Source of the DNA: Chryseobacterium sp. G0201
GTDB lineage: Bacteria > Bacteroidota > Bacteroidia > Flavobacteriales > Weeksellaceae
Assembly: GCF_003815655.1 (NCBI RefSeq)
Contig: NZ_CP033917.1
Location: forward strand, 3,844,001 to 3,908,000
Direction: 5' to 3'
DNA: 64,000 nt
Within the stretch, counting starts at the first letter, position 1, and every line of letters begins with the position of its first letter. Shown piece after piece: positions 16,581 to 25,511 of the stretch. The translations under genes were made by a program, and so were the position numbers. The notes beneath the pieces are model-generated. The model did no database searches, was not told the DNA's origin, and saw only the letters and a list, made by a program, of their open reading frames with translations.

Positions 16581-19500
16581 TTACCAGTTACTTCCAGACA
16601 TGATTAATACCTGACTTTCAGTTCCATATTTTATTTCATTCAGGAAAATTTCCTTGCCTTGCTCCAATGGAATTAAAGAAATTCCTCTTCTTTCATATTC
16701 TGTTTCTAATGTTGGCGAAACCATCCCGGCGCCTTTCCAAGGTCCCCAGTTGATGGAAATTACTTTTCCTTTTAATTTTTTATTTAAAGCATTTGCATAA
16801 TCATCCAATACAGAATTTGCAGCAGCATAATCGGTCTGACCTTTGTTTCCATACACCGAAGCAATGCTTGAGAACAACACTACAAACTGGCAATCAGTAC
16901 GAAGTTTTTCTGCCAAAACACGAAGCGGTTTTACTTTAGTGTCAAATACACGTCCGAAAGAACTTGTTGTTTTTTGTTTGAATAATTTATCTTCTAAAAG
17001 ACCTGCACCGTGAATTACCCCGTCTAAACGGTTGTATTTTTCATAGATAGAATTGATGAATTCAGATAAACCATCTTCATCACAAAGGTCCAATGATTGA
17101 TAAACAATCGTATTTCCCAATTGCTCCATATCTCGGATGGTGCGCAGTATCTGATTGTTTTTGAAAACTTTTATCGTTTCTTTTTCGATTTCAGAAGGGG
17201 AATTGAATGTTCCTGATTTTATAAGATAAGCTCTTATTTCTTCCTTTGTTTTAAATGTTTCTAATTCTTTATTCGTTGCTTGATTTCTAGGATCTTCTGA
17301 TCTTCCCACCAAAATATATGTACAAGGATAAGCCTGTGACATGTGTTTTGCGAGTTCGGAAGTGATTCCCTGCGCGCCTCCAAGAACTAGAACAACAGAT
17401 TCCTGATCTAATTGAATTTGTGCTTCACTCAACCCTGTTGACAAAGGCGATGGGATGATATCCACTTTATGCCTTTGGTCGTTTTTATAAATAACCTCGG
17501 AAGGTTTATCAGTCGATAAGATTTCCTTTAAAGTAATTTCTGCAATCTGATCGATTTGCTGAGGAGAACTTAGACTGATTAATCTGCAATTCGTCTGCTC
17601 AAACTCACGGGCTAAACTTTTGAAAAGTCCCGGATGTCCTTTGTAATGACGCAAAAGGGTAGTGTCCGTCAATTCCTGAACATGAGCCGTAGTGTCGGAA
17701 ATCAGATAGATCCATTTTGCTTTATCAAGGTCTAATCTTTTGATTAAATCAACATGATCGATGATATTGTGCTTAACCGAAGATGAGAAAAGATCAAGTA
17801 TAATTAATCCGTCAAAATCTGACAAATCCTTTTCTGTATCTACGAGTTCTGCAATAGCGCCATGTTTTTCAAGCTCTTTTTTGATGGCTGATGTCTGGGT
17901 GCTGTCATTTTGAGTTATGGCAAAACGTTTTCCTTGTAGAATTTCATTATTCTCAATTAATGAAACATTGGTCGGAGTCAAATCAAAACGGAGACGTGAC
18001 AATTGATTTTTTTCAGTTTCCGGACTGTTGTTTCCGCTCATTTCGTTGATCCATGAAGCCAGTCCATTCAATGTTTTAATCGCAGCTAATTTTTCCATTA
18101 GATCGTCAGCTTGTTCTAGATCTTCACCGAAACCAATTTTGGTTTTAAGCTCACCGATGATTTCCATACGTTTGATGGAATCGATGCTTAAATCAGCTTC
18201 CAAATCTAGATCTAAGCCTAACATTTCCTTCGGATAACCTGTTTTTTCACTTACGATATTTAAAATAGCATTTTGAAGTTCTTTAAGAGAAAAGGCAGTA
18301 TGATTTTGAGTAGTTGAAGTGGCAGTTTCTATAACTCCAACTTTTTCTACTGTGTTTGTAGCTCCTGAATATTCTGTTAACCAGGAAACTAACCCGTTTA
18401 ATGTTTTAATTCCAGCCAATTGCTCCATGATGGAGTCTTCATTGGATGTATTTGAAGAGAAAGAACCTAGTTCAGCTTTCAGTGTTCCAATGATTTCAAC
18501 CCTTTTAATTGAATCAATACTTAAATCTGCTTCCAAGTCCATTTCCATGCCCAACATTTCGTGGGGATAGCCCGTTTTATCGCTTACCACCTGTAGTAAA
18601 AGTGTTTTAATATCATTTGTCGGAGCTTGTTTTATTGGAATGATAACTGTTTTTTCAGCACCGTCATTATTTGGAGCAGAAACAATCTGAGCTTGGACAT
18701 TCTGAGTCGGAATGTTTTGAACAGGAGCATTATAAACGACAGGAGTCTGGTGTACCTGAGGATTCTGTCCAAGGAAAGTAAGCATCACATCTCTTTGCGC
18801 CTGAATCATCATTTTCATGCTGTCTAAATATTCCTGCAACATACGTTCGGTATTAGATTGAGTTTCAATCACAGGAGCTTGGTTATTCGTAAAATTGTTC
18901 ATTTGAAGTGGATTTATGATTGGTAATGCACCATTGGCAGGCAATATGCCATTGGTTGGATGTGCAGCCTGTCCGTTTACACGCCAGATGGCAGGGCTTT
19001 TCTTGTATAATTCTGGTTGATCGATTTGAATTAACTGAACATTACGACCATCGAAAAGTTTAGCGATATTAAAATTACGACCCGTCCCCAAATATTGAGC
19101 CAGCATACAAAGCAGATAAGTCAATTTATTACCATTACTGTCTTCTACGGATAGCGTTACATGTTCTTTATCTAAACAAGATTTTGTTAATCCTGCCAAT
19201 ACTTTTCCTGGGCCAACTTCGATAAATATTCTTGCGCCGTCTTCGTACATCGCCTGAAGCTCTTCTACAAATCTTACAGGCTGTACCAAATGGTCTGTTA
19301 ATCTTTCTTTTATTTCTGAAACTGAGGTCGGGTAGGTTGTGGCTGTTGTATTCGACCAAACCGGAATCTGCATTTCATTAAATGGAACGTCATGTAATAC
19401 AGTTTCATATAATCCCTTAGATTTTGCCAATAACGGACTGTGGAATGCACATGCAACTTCCAGTTTTTTAGCAGAAATACGTTCTTGTTTTAGAACTTCC

Positions 19501-22500
19501 ATTAATTTGTTGATGGCTTCTGTACTTCCTGCCACCACACATTGCGTCGGAGCGTTGTAATTTACTGGATAGCAACCTTCAACGGTATCTAAAATTGGCT
19601 TTAAATTTTCTCGTGTAGAACTTACCGCAATCATAGCACCCGGATCACCGCCTTCTACTGAGTCTAAAATGGATTGAGCTCTTTTGATACTTAAATCAAC
19701 CAGTTTTTCTTCTTCAAATACACCTGCAAAACACAAGGCCGGTAATTCTCCGTAGCTGTGACCTGCCAACATATCGGGAACAATGCCGATGGATTGTAGG
19801 AATTTAGCTAAGGCAAGATCAACAATTCCTAAAAGAGGTTGTGCCAATCGGGTATCTTTAATCGTTTCTTTTTGCTGTTTTAAAGTTGCTTCATCAAAAG
19901 TTTTTGAAGGGAAAATTACTTTTACCAATTCAGGATATGAATTGATCAATTTTCGCATTTCAGGGAAAGCAACAAACAGGTCACGAGCCATATTGATGCG
20001 CTGACTGCCTTGTCCGGGAAATAAAAATGCTACTTTACCGTCTTTTTTATTAACTGTAAAAGTGTCTTTGCTTTCAATTCCTGATAAAGCCAATTCGATG
20101 TTCATCATCAAATGCTCTGCGGTATCGGCAACAATGCTTAACTGAACCTGTTTTTCTGAATTTATGGCCAAGCTGTAAGCAATGTCTTTTAGGGCGATAC
20201 TGTCATTAACTTCAAGTAAAGATTTAATTTGATTAATTTGAATTTTAGCATCGTCATAGGTGTCTCCACGGAATACAAATAATTCAGAAGGCCAAGACTG
20301 CAATACCGCAGGATCATCTTGTTTAGGGTGATTCGCAATAACCGTATGGAAATTGGTTCCCCCAAATCCAAACGCACTGATTCCCGCATAACGGTTTTTT
20401 TCGCTCCATAATCCGCTTTCTGCATAAAAAGCAAACGGACTGGTTTGAGGATTATAGTAAGCATTTGGCTTTTGCAAATGAAGGGTAGGAGGTTTTACAC
20501 CATGATAAACCGCTAAAGAAGCTTTAATCAATCCTGCCAATCCCGCCGCACATTTTGTATGTCCGATCTGAGTTTTAACTGAACCTAAATGAGTCTGTCC
20601 CGGCAAAGCTCCCGAACGACTAAATAAATTCGTAAGAGCACTTAATTCCGTTTTATCTCCAACAACAGTTCCTGTTCCGTGAGCTTCCACCAATCCAACG
20701 GCCGCCGGACTTATACCGGCTTGAGTATATGCTCTTTCCAGCGCACGAACCTGACCGATTTTTCTAGGGGCAGTAAGACCTAAAGCTTTACCGTCACTAG
20801 ATCCTCCAACCCCTTTAATAACAGAGTAAATACGGTCACCATCACGTACGGCATCTTCGTATCTTTTTAGTACTAAAATAGCAACGCCTTCACCAAGGGC
20901 AATTCCGTCTGCGTCACTGTCGAAGGTTGCACATCTGCCTTTTCTGGAAAGGGCGTGGGTGCTGGAGAACATGAGGTAATCATTGATTCCATTGTGTAAA
21001 TCAGCACCTCCGGCAAGAACCATGTCTGATTTATTTAAGATCAATTCCTGACACGCTAATTCAAGAGCCGCTAAAGACGAAGCACAAGCCGCATCTACGG
21101 TATAATTTCTTCCGCCTAAATCTAAACGGTTGGTAATTCTCCCTGCAATAACATTCGCTAAAATTCCGGGAAAAGAATCTTCTGTAGTATGAGGGAATGC
21201 TTCTTTTACTTCTTCATGAAGTTCACCGAAAACTTGTTTATAAAATCCTCTGAAACTGTAGCTGTTGGCAAGGTCATTACCACCTTCAGCACCGATGATT
21301 ACAGAAATATTTTCTCGGTTGGTATGTTTTTCACCGTATCCTGCGTTTTCCATTGCGCGTTTGGCAACCAATAAGGTTAATAACTGCGTAGGTTCAATGG
21401 CAGCAAGAGACTGTGGTGGAATTCCAAATTCTAAAGGATCGAAATCAATTTTCGGAATAAATCCGCCCCATTTTGAATGAGAAACATCGGCTTCATTGGA
21501 ATCTGGATGATAATACAGTTCTTTGTTCCATCTTTCGTCCGGAACTTCTGTTACACTGTCTTTTCCAAGAATGATATTTTTCCAGTATTCTTCTAAATTT
21601 TTTGCATCAGGGAAAATACATTCCATACCAATAATGGCAATGTCTAATGGTTTTTCTACAGATACAGGAACTTCTGATAATTCAGCTTCCTGAATATATT
21701 TCTGATTGTTAATACTTACATTTTGATGAAGTTCATCAAGAGTAATGACTTTTTCATGCATGGTAGCAACCTGTCCGATCATGTACATGCCTAAATCCAA
21801 TTGCTCTTCTTTAGGAATAGTAACTAATTGATCGCCTTGGCGCTCTACACCTTTTGCAGCAATTCTTAAACGACCAACATTTAATTTTTCGAGTTTTTCC
21901 CAGACTTCTTTTTTATCTGTTCCGGCTGCGATTAGTTTTGTTTTTTCTTCATTAAAATATTTTGCAAATGAAGTATCTAAACAACGTGTTTCATGTCCCG
22001 GTGCGGTTTCCAATAAAACAGTTTCTTCTGCCTGCAAAGCCTGTATCTGAAATTCTTCCTGAATGGCTCCACAAGAAACCGCTTCTTGTGTATAGAGATA
22101 AGCCGTTCCTATTAATACACCGATTTTTACACCCCTCGCTGCCAATGGGGCAGCCATAATGGAAACGAAAGCTGTTGAAAAATCATTGTGAATACCTCCT
22201 GCAAAAAATACGCTGATGTTTTCAGGATGTTCTTCTTTTAAAATTCTTTCGATTTGTTTTTCCCAAAGAACTGTGCTAGAAAGCGGGCCCACGTGACCAC
22301 CACATTCGCGTCCTTCGAAGATGAAGTTGGTAGCGCCTTCTTTTAAGAAAATATCTAATAAAGCAGGAGAGGGAACGTGTAAAAATGTTTTAATTCCGGC
22401 TTTTTCGAATACTTTTGCTTGGGCTGGCCTTCCACCTGCAATTAAAACAATTGGCGGTTTTGCTTCTAGAATATAAGATGTTTGCTCGTCTTTTAATTCC

Positions 22501-23579
22501 TGTGGTGCAAATCCTAAAATTCCGACACCCCAAGTTTTTTCTCCGGCTAATTTTTTAGTATCAAATACCAAAGATTTTGCTGCATTACCTTTTAATAAAG
22601 ATAAGGCTACAAAAGGTAAAGCCCCTGCTTCTGCTACAGCATTAGCGAATGCCGGAACATCAGTTACTCGGGTCATGGGACCCTGTGCAATTGGATATTT
22701 TAAGCCTAAATCTTTAGCTAAAATATTGTCCTGATCAATGACCTGAAGCACTTTTGCCTGTCTCAAATGACCATACATCGCTTCTTTAAATCCGAAAACC
22801 ATTTTCTTTAGATTTTTGAAGTCTTCATAAAGGTCTGTTGCCAAGGAAATATCCTGTCCCATAGGAATATAGCTCTTAGTGATGTCAAGATCTGTAAAAT
22901 GTTTTCTAAGATCTGCCGCGCTTATATTTTCAGGTAATGCAGGTGAGTTTGGTCTTACCAATACACGATGATTGGCTATAATTTTAGTTTCTGTTCCATT
23001 TAATTTTGAACAGAGATCTTTGATATCTTTTGAGACGGAACTTTCCGGGAACAAAGCAAGCTGACTGTCCAGTACAATACCGGTTGCTCCCAATGCTTTT
23101 GCCGCTGCTGCAGTATGAAGTCCGATTCCTCCTTGTAACCAAACAGGAATAGATTTAATCTCTTTGATGATACGTTGAAACAGTATAAAAGTTGATTCGT
23201 AGCCGACAAGTCCGCCTGCTTCATTTCCTTTTATAATGATTCCTTTTGCTCCAGATTTTTCAGCTTCTCTGGCTTCCTTCAAGCTGGTTACCTGATAAAT
23301 AATGGATAAATCCGAAATCGAATTCACAGTAGTTCCAAACGGAAGAATAGCAAATTTTACCTTCTCTGAAATTTGAAGTGAGATAAGTTTATCATTAGAA
23401 AAGCAAATGCCATAAGAAGGTATATCTGCCTGTTCAAGCTGATTTAGCGCTTGCTGTGCGGTCGTTAATTCGTGCCCTAAACTTAGGATGGGAAATGCGC
23501 CTGCCTGATGCATTGCAAGCATTAGGTTAGCATCCGGTTTTTCAAAAGGCGTTAGTCCAAAAATGGTTAAGTTTTTCAT
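16581..23579 (-). CDS. Synthase A: (NMO)2-KS-AT-ACP-ACP-KR iterative type I PKS
   Basis: 2332 residues, first gene of the operon. Two nitronate-monooxygenase/PfaD-type flavin barrels come first (about 1-240 and 280-600). The second keeps the family His in GRECGGHVG; the first has GNEAGGLVG, Leu in place of His, so it is probably not catalytic in the same way. The ketosynthase starts near 643, with Cys in VDAACASSLAA near 828, His in EAHGTGTVVGD near 966 and His in IGHTKCAAG near 1005. AT at about 1180-1480 has GQGSQ and AGHSYGE. Two ACPs near 1685 and 1796 carry DLSIDSIKR, the motif of PUFA and heterocyst-glycolipid synthases. A KR of SDR type (about 2060-2320) has GGAQGI and the Ser-Tyr pair in FSSIASVYGNKGQTDYAAAN. 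With the DH-like region of synthase B and the PfaD-like barrel as enoyl reductase, a fully or partly reduced long chain can be made. Confidence 0.92.
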   Translation of the reverse strand: MKNLTIFGLTPFEKPDANLMLAMHQAGAFPILSLGHELTTAQQALNQLEQADIPSYGICFSNDKLISLQISEKVKFAILPFGTTVNSISDLSIIYQVTSLKEAREAEKSGAKGIIIKGNEAGGLVGYESTFILFQRIIKEIKSIPVWLQGGIGLHTAAAAKALGATGIVLDSQLALFPESSVSKDIKDLCSKLNGTETKIIANHRVLVRPNSPALPENISAADLRKHFTDLDITKSYIPMGQDISLATDLYEDFKNLKKMVFGFKEAMYGHLRQAKVLQVIDQDNILAKDLGLKYPIAQGPMTRVTDVPAFANAVAEAGALPFVALSLLKGNAAKSLVFDTKKLAGEKTWGVGILGFAPQELKDEQTSYILEAKPPIVLIAGGRPAQAKVFEKAGIKTFLHVPSPALLDIFLKEGATNFIFEGRECGGHVGPLSSTVLWEKQIERILKEEHPENISVFFAGGIHNDFSTAFVSIMAAPLAARGVKIGVLIGTAYLYTQEAVSCGAIQEEFQIQALQAEETVLLETAPGHETRCLDTSFAKYFNEEKTKLIAAGTDKKEVWEKLEKLNVGRLRIAAKGVERQGDQLVTIPKEEQLDLGMYMIGQVATMHEKVITLDELHQNVSINNQKYIQEAELSEVPVSVEKPLDIAIIGMECIFPDAKNLEEYWKNIILGKDSVTEVPDERWNKELYYHPDSNEADVSHSKWGGFIPKIDFDPLEFGIPPQSLAAIEPTQLLTLLVAKRAMENAGYGEKHTNRENISVIIGAEGGNDLANSYSFRGFYKQVFGELHEEVKEAFPHTTEDSFPGILANVIAGRITNRLDLGGRNYTVDAACASSLAALELACQELILNKSDMVLAGGADLHNGINDYLMFSSTHALSRKGRCATFDSDADGIALGEGVAILVLKRYEDAVRDGDRIYSVIKGVGGSSDGKALGLTAPRKIGQVRALERAYTQAGISPAAVGLVEAHGTGTVVGDKTELSALTNLFSRSGALPGQTHLGSVKTQIGHTKCAAGLAGLIKASLAVYHGVKPPTLHLQKPNAYYNPQTSPFAFYAESGLWSEKNRYAGISAFGFGGTNFHTVIANHPKQDDPAVLQSWPSELFVFRGDTYDDAKIQINQIKSLLEVNDSIALKDIAYSLAINSEKQVQLSIVADTAEHLMMNIELALSGIESKDTFTVNKKDGKVAFLFPGQGSQRINMARDLFVAFPEMRKLINSYPELVKVIFPSKTFDEATLKQQKETIKDTRLAQPLLGIVDLALAKFLQSIGIVPDMLAGHSYGELPALCFAGVFEEEKLVDLSIKRAQSILDSVEGGDPGAMIAVSSTRENLKPILDTVEGCYPVNYNAPTQCVVAGSTEAINKLMEVLKQERISAKKLEVACAFHSPLLAKSKGLYETVLHDVPFNEMQIPVWSNTTATTYPTSVSEIKERLTDHLVQPVRFVEELQAMYEDGARIFIEVGPGKVLAGLTKSCLDKEHVTLSVEDSNGNKLTYLLCMLAQYLGTGRNFNIAKLFDGRNVQLIQIDQPELYKKSPAIWRVNGQAAHPTNGILPANGALPIINPLQMNNFTNNQAPVIETQSNTERMLQEYLDSMKMMIQAQRDVMLTFLGQNPQVHQTPVVYNAPVQNIPTQNVQAQIVSAPNNDGAEKTVIIPIKQAPTNDIKTLLLQVVSDKTGYPHEMLGMEMDLEADLSIDSIKRVEIIGTLKAELGSFSSNTSNEDSIMEQLAGIKTLNGLVSWLTEYSGATNTVEKVGVIETATSTTQNHTAFSLKELQNAILNIVSEKTGYPKEMLGLDLDLEADLSIDSIKRMEIIGELKTKIGFGEDLEQADDLMEKLAAIKTLNGLASWINEMSGNNSPETEKNQLSRLRFDLTPTNVSLIENNEILQGKRFAITQNDSTQTSAIKKELEKHGAIAELVDTEKDLSDFDGLIILDLFSSSVKHNIIDHVDLIKRLDLDKAKWIYLISDTTAHVQELTDTTLLRHYKGHPGLFKSLAREFEQTNCRLISLSSPQQIDQIAEITLKEILSTDKPSEVIYKNDQRHKVDIIPSPLSTGLSEAQIQLDQESVVLVLGGAQGITSELAKHMSQAYPCTYILVGRSEDPRNQATNKELETFKTKEEIRAYLIKSGTFNSPSEIEKETIKVFKNNQILRTIRDMEQLGNTIVYQSLDLCDEDGLSEFINSIYEKYNRLDGVIHGAGLLEDKLFKQKTTSSFGRVFDTKVKPLRVLAEKLRTDCQFVVLFSSIASVYGNKGQTDYAAANSVLDDYANALNKKLKGKVISINWGPWKGAGMVSPTLETEYERRGISLIPLEQGKEIFLNEIKYGTESQVLIMSGSNW

Positions 23580-24051
23580 TGTGTTGATATATTGAAATGG
23601 TAGCAGATTTTACATAGTAAAACGTTAAAAATTGAGGTCTTTAAAAACAATTTTCGCTATGCTAAAGTAAAGTGTCTGATTATTATATTTTTAAATATTA
23701 TGTTAATTTAACAGTGATATTTTAATATTGGGAATGTTAAAATTGCTATTAACCAAGAGGTTATTGCATGTGAGATTGTTTTCAGGCTTTATAAAATAAA
23801 TTAATCCAAAATTTTTCATTTCGTTGATGTTTATTGAATGTTAACAATATGTTTCATGACAAGACGTATATACTTTGGGTATAGAAAACGTTTGTCTTTT
23901 ACGACAGAATAAAAATTGTAACTACTGTTTTATTTTCAATGAAATAGATAATTTTATATAAATTCTTAAAAAAGAGTTTGGAATTATCTAAATACTGTTA
24001 AAATCAGTTATTTATATTTTTATTCTCAAAAAAAAGCGGGTACAATCGGTG

Positions 24052-24082
24052 TAATTGCACAATTATAATCGATTATAATTGT
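24052..24082. promoter_or_regulatory. Two interlocking palindromes, candidate operator
   Basis: Positions 24059-24082 form a 24-bp palindrome without any mismatch: the half-site ACAATTATAATC at 24059-24070 is followed by its exact reverse complement. Overlapping it, TAATTG (24052-24057) and CAATTA (24060-24065) form a second inverted repeat with a 2-bp spacer. It is not followed by a T run, so it is not a terminator for either strand. It lies 480 bp upstream of synthase A and 427 bp upstream of egtD. Confidence 0.5.
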
Positions 24083-24244
24083 ATAATGTTGAACAAATAT
24101 ATAAATAAAATAATAAAATAATTCATTAATTGGAGATTTGTTTTTTATATTACAAAAAGATAATATATCAGTAGGGAGTAATTAATGAATTTCAAAAAAC
24201 TATACAGAATTGTTATCTTTTATAAGTCAAAAGGTTAGAAATTT

Positions 24245-24252
24245 TAATTTTG
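24245..24252 (+). promoter_or_regulatory. Possible -7 box for the ergothioneine operon
   Basis: TAATTTTG matches TAnnTTTG perfectly. The leader would be about 250 nt, long for this group, and no TTG lies at a proper -33 distance, so a chance match is possible in such A+T-rich DNA. Confidence 0.25.
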
Positions 24253-24508
24253 AAGAAAAGGATTAATACAGAAAAGTTATCTTTTAATTAAAATTCAATT
24301 AATAAAAATGATTAGAAAACTTTTTTAAGGTAATTAAATAGTTGAAAATTCTACGTATGTCGAATGGTTTAATCTAAAATAACCGCTGTTTTTCAATAAA
24401 TTAAGGTATATTTAATCTGGTAATATTATAGAGAACTGTAAATTTTATTAAGAGTGATGTTGACGGCAAGATAGTTGTAGTTACCTATAACCACACAAAA
24501 TATAAAAT

Positions 24509-25492
24509 ATGAACTTACGGTTAAATCCAGATTCTCAGGTGGAAAATCATCACATTGACGGTTTTCGGTCTGATGTTTTAGAGGGCTTAAAAAGCATGCC
24601 CAAAAAGTTATCTTCAAAATATTTTTACAATAAAAAGGGAGATTATCTTTTCCAGAAAATTATGGCTATGCCGGAATATTATCTCACCAAATCTGAGTTG
24701 GATATATTTAAAAATAAAACGGCAGATCTTGCCAATTTAATTACTCCTGACAAACAATCTTTTGATTTGATTGAACTGGGAGCAGGCGACGCCATGAAAT
24801 CTACATTTTTACTTAAATATCTTGTAGAAAAAGGAACCGATTTCACGTATATGCCGATTGATATTTCAGGAAATATTCTTTCGATATTAAATGAAAAACT
24901 GAGCCATGAAATCCCGTCTTTGAAAATTATACCATTAGAAGGTGAGTATTTTGAAATGCTTCAAGAAGCAGCTTCTTTGTCTTCGCGAAGAAAGGTTATT
25001 TTATTTTTAGGAAGCAATATAGGAAATATGAGCCTTGAAGAAGCCGAAATTTTTTGTAAGGATCTAAAACGAAATTTAGCTTCAGAAGATGTTGTTTTGA
25101 TAGGTTTTGATCTAAAGAAAAATCCTCACACAATTTTAAATGCTTATAATGATAAACAAGGTTTCACAGCAGCTTTTAATCTTAATCTTCTGACTCGTAT
25201 CAATACTGAACTTAATGCAGATTTTGATTTGGAACAATTTCAACATTATCAGACTTATGATCCGATAAGTGGAGCCTGTAAAAGTTATTTGGTAAGCTTA
25301 AAAGATCAAAACGTATCCATCGGAAATGAAACTATTCCCTTTGAAGAAAATGAGCTAATAGATATGGAAATTTCACAAAAATTTTCACCCGAAAAAATAC
25401 AGGAATTGAGTGAAAAATCCGGTTTTAAAATGATCGGAGAAATTAAGGATTCCAAAAAATGGTTTGTAGATACCGTCTGGCAAGTAAAATAA
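24509..25492 (+). CDS. egtD: L-histidine N-alpha-methyltransferase, ergothioneine biosynthesis
   Basis: 327 residues, the normal EgtD length. EgtD uses three molecules of S-adenosylmethionine to make hercynine (trimethylhistidine), the first step of ergothioneine synthesis. The family signature near the N-terminus is present: GLKSMPKKLSSKYFYNKKG, then EYYLTKSE. The SAM-binding glycine motif is LIELGAGDAMKS near residue 90, and LGSNIGNM follows. The gene is 19 bp upstream of egtB in the same direction. Cytoplasmic, no signal peptide. The call is supported by both sequence and neighbour. Confidence 0.93.
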   Translation: MNLRLNPDSQVENHHIDGFRSDVLEGLKSMPKKLSSKYFYNKKGDYLFQKIMAMPEYYLTKSELDIFKNKTADLANLITPDKQSFDLIELGAGDAMKSTFLLKYLVEKGTDFTYMPIDISGNILSILNEKLSHEIPSLKIIPLEGEYFEMLQEAASLSSRRKVILFLGSNIGNMSLEEAEIFCKDLKRNLASEDVVLIGFDLKKNPHTILNAYNDKQGFTAAFNLNLLTRINTELNADFDLEQFQHYQTYDPISGACKSYLVSLKDQNVSIGNETIPFEENELIDMEISQKFSPEKIQELSEKSGFKMIGEIKDSKKWFVDTVWQVK

Positions 25493-25511
25493 CAAATTAA
25501 AAGCTAAAAAC

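Larger units (their letters stand above)
23580..24508. other. 929-bp divergent intergenic region between lipid operon and ergothioneine operon
   Basis: No credible ORF on either strand; strongly A+T-rich. It must hold the promoters of both divergent operons. The clearest signals are the interlocking palindromes at 24052-24082 and a TAATTTTG box on the plus strand at 24245-24252. I found no perfect TAnnTTTG for the lipid operon within 120 bp of its start. The length is unusual for this window, where most gaps are under 250 bp. Confidence 0.7.

Noticed and set aside
5786..23579. Lipid operon as a flexirubin or aryl-polyene pigment cluster
   Set aside because: Those clusters use many small separate ketosynthases, ACPs and aromatic-precursor enzymes. 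Here there are two multidomain synthases and no aromatic ammonia-lyase or small type II ketosynthases.
5786..23579. Lipid operon as a standard EPA/DHA (pfa) cluster
   Set aside because: The ACP and PfaD-like signals agree, but the string of several ACPs and the paired FabA-like dehydratase domains of pfa clusters are missing, while glycosyltransferase and acyltransferases are extra.
24052..24082. The 24-bp palindrome as a terminator
   Set aside because: No G+C-rich stem and no T run on either side, and it lies upstream of both flanking operons rather than downstream of a gene.
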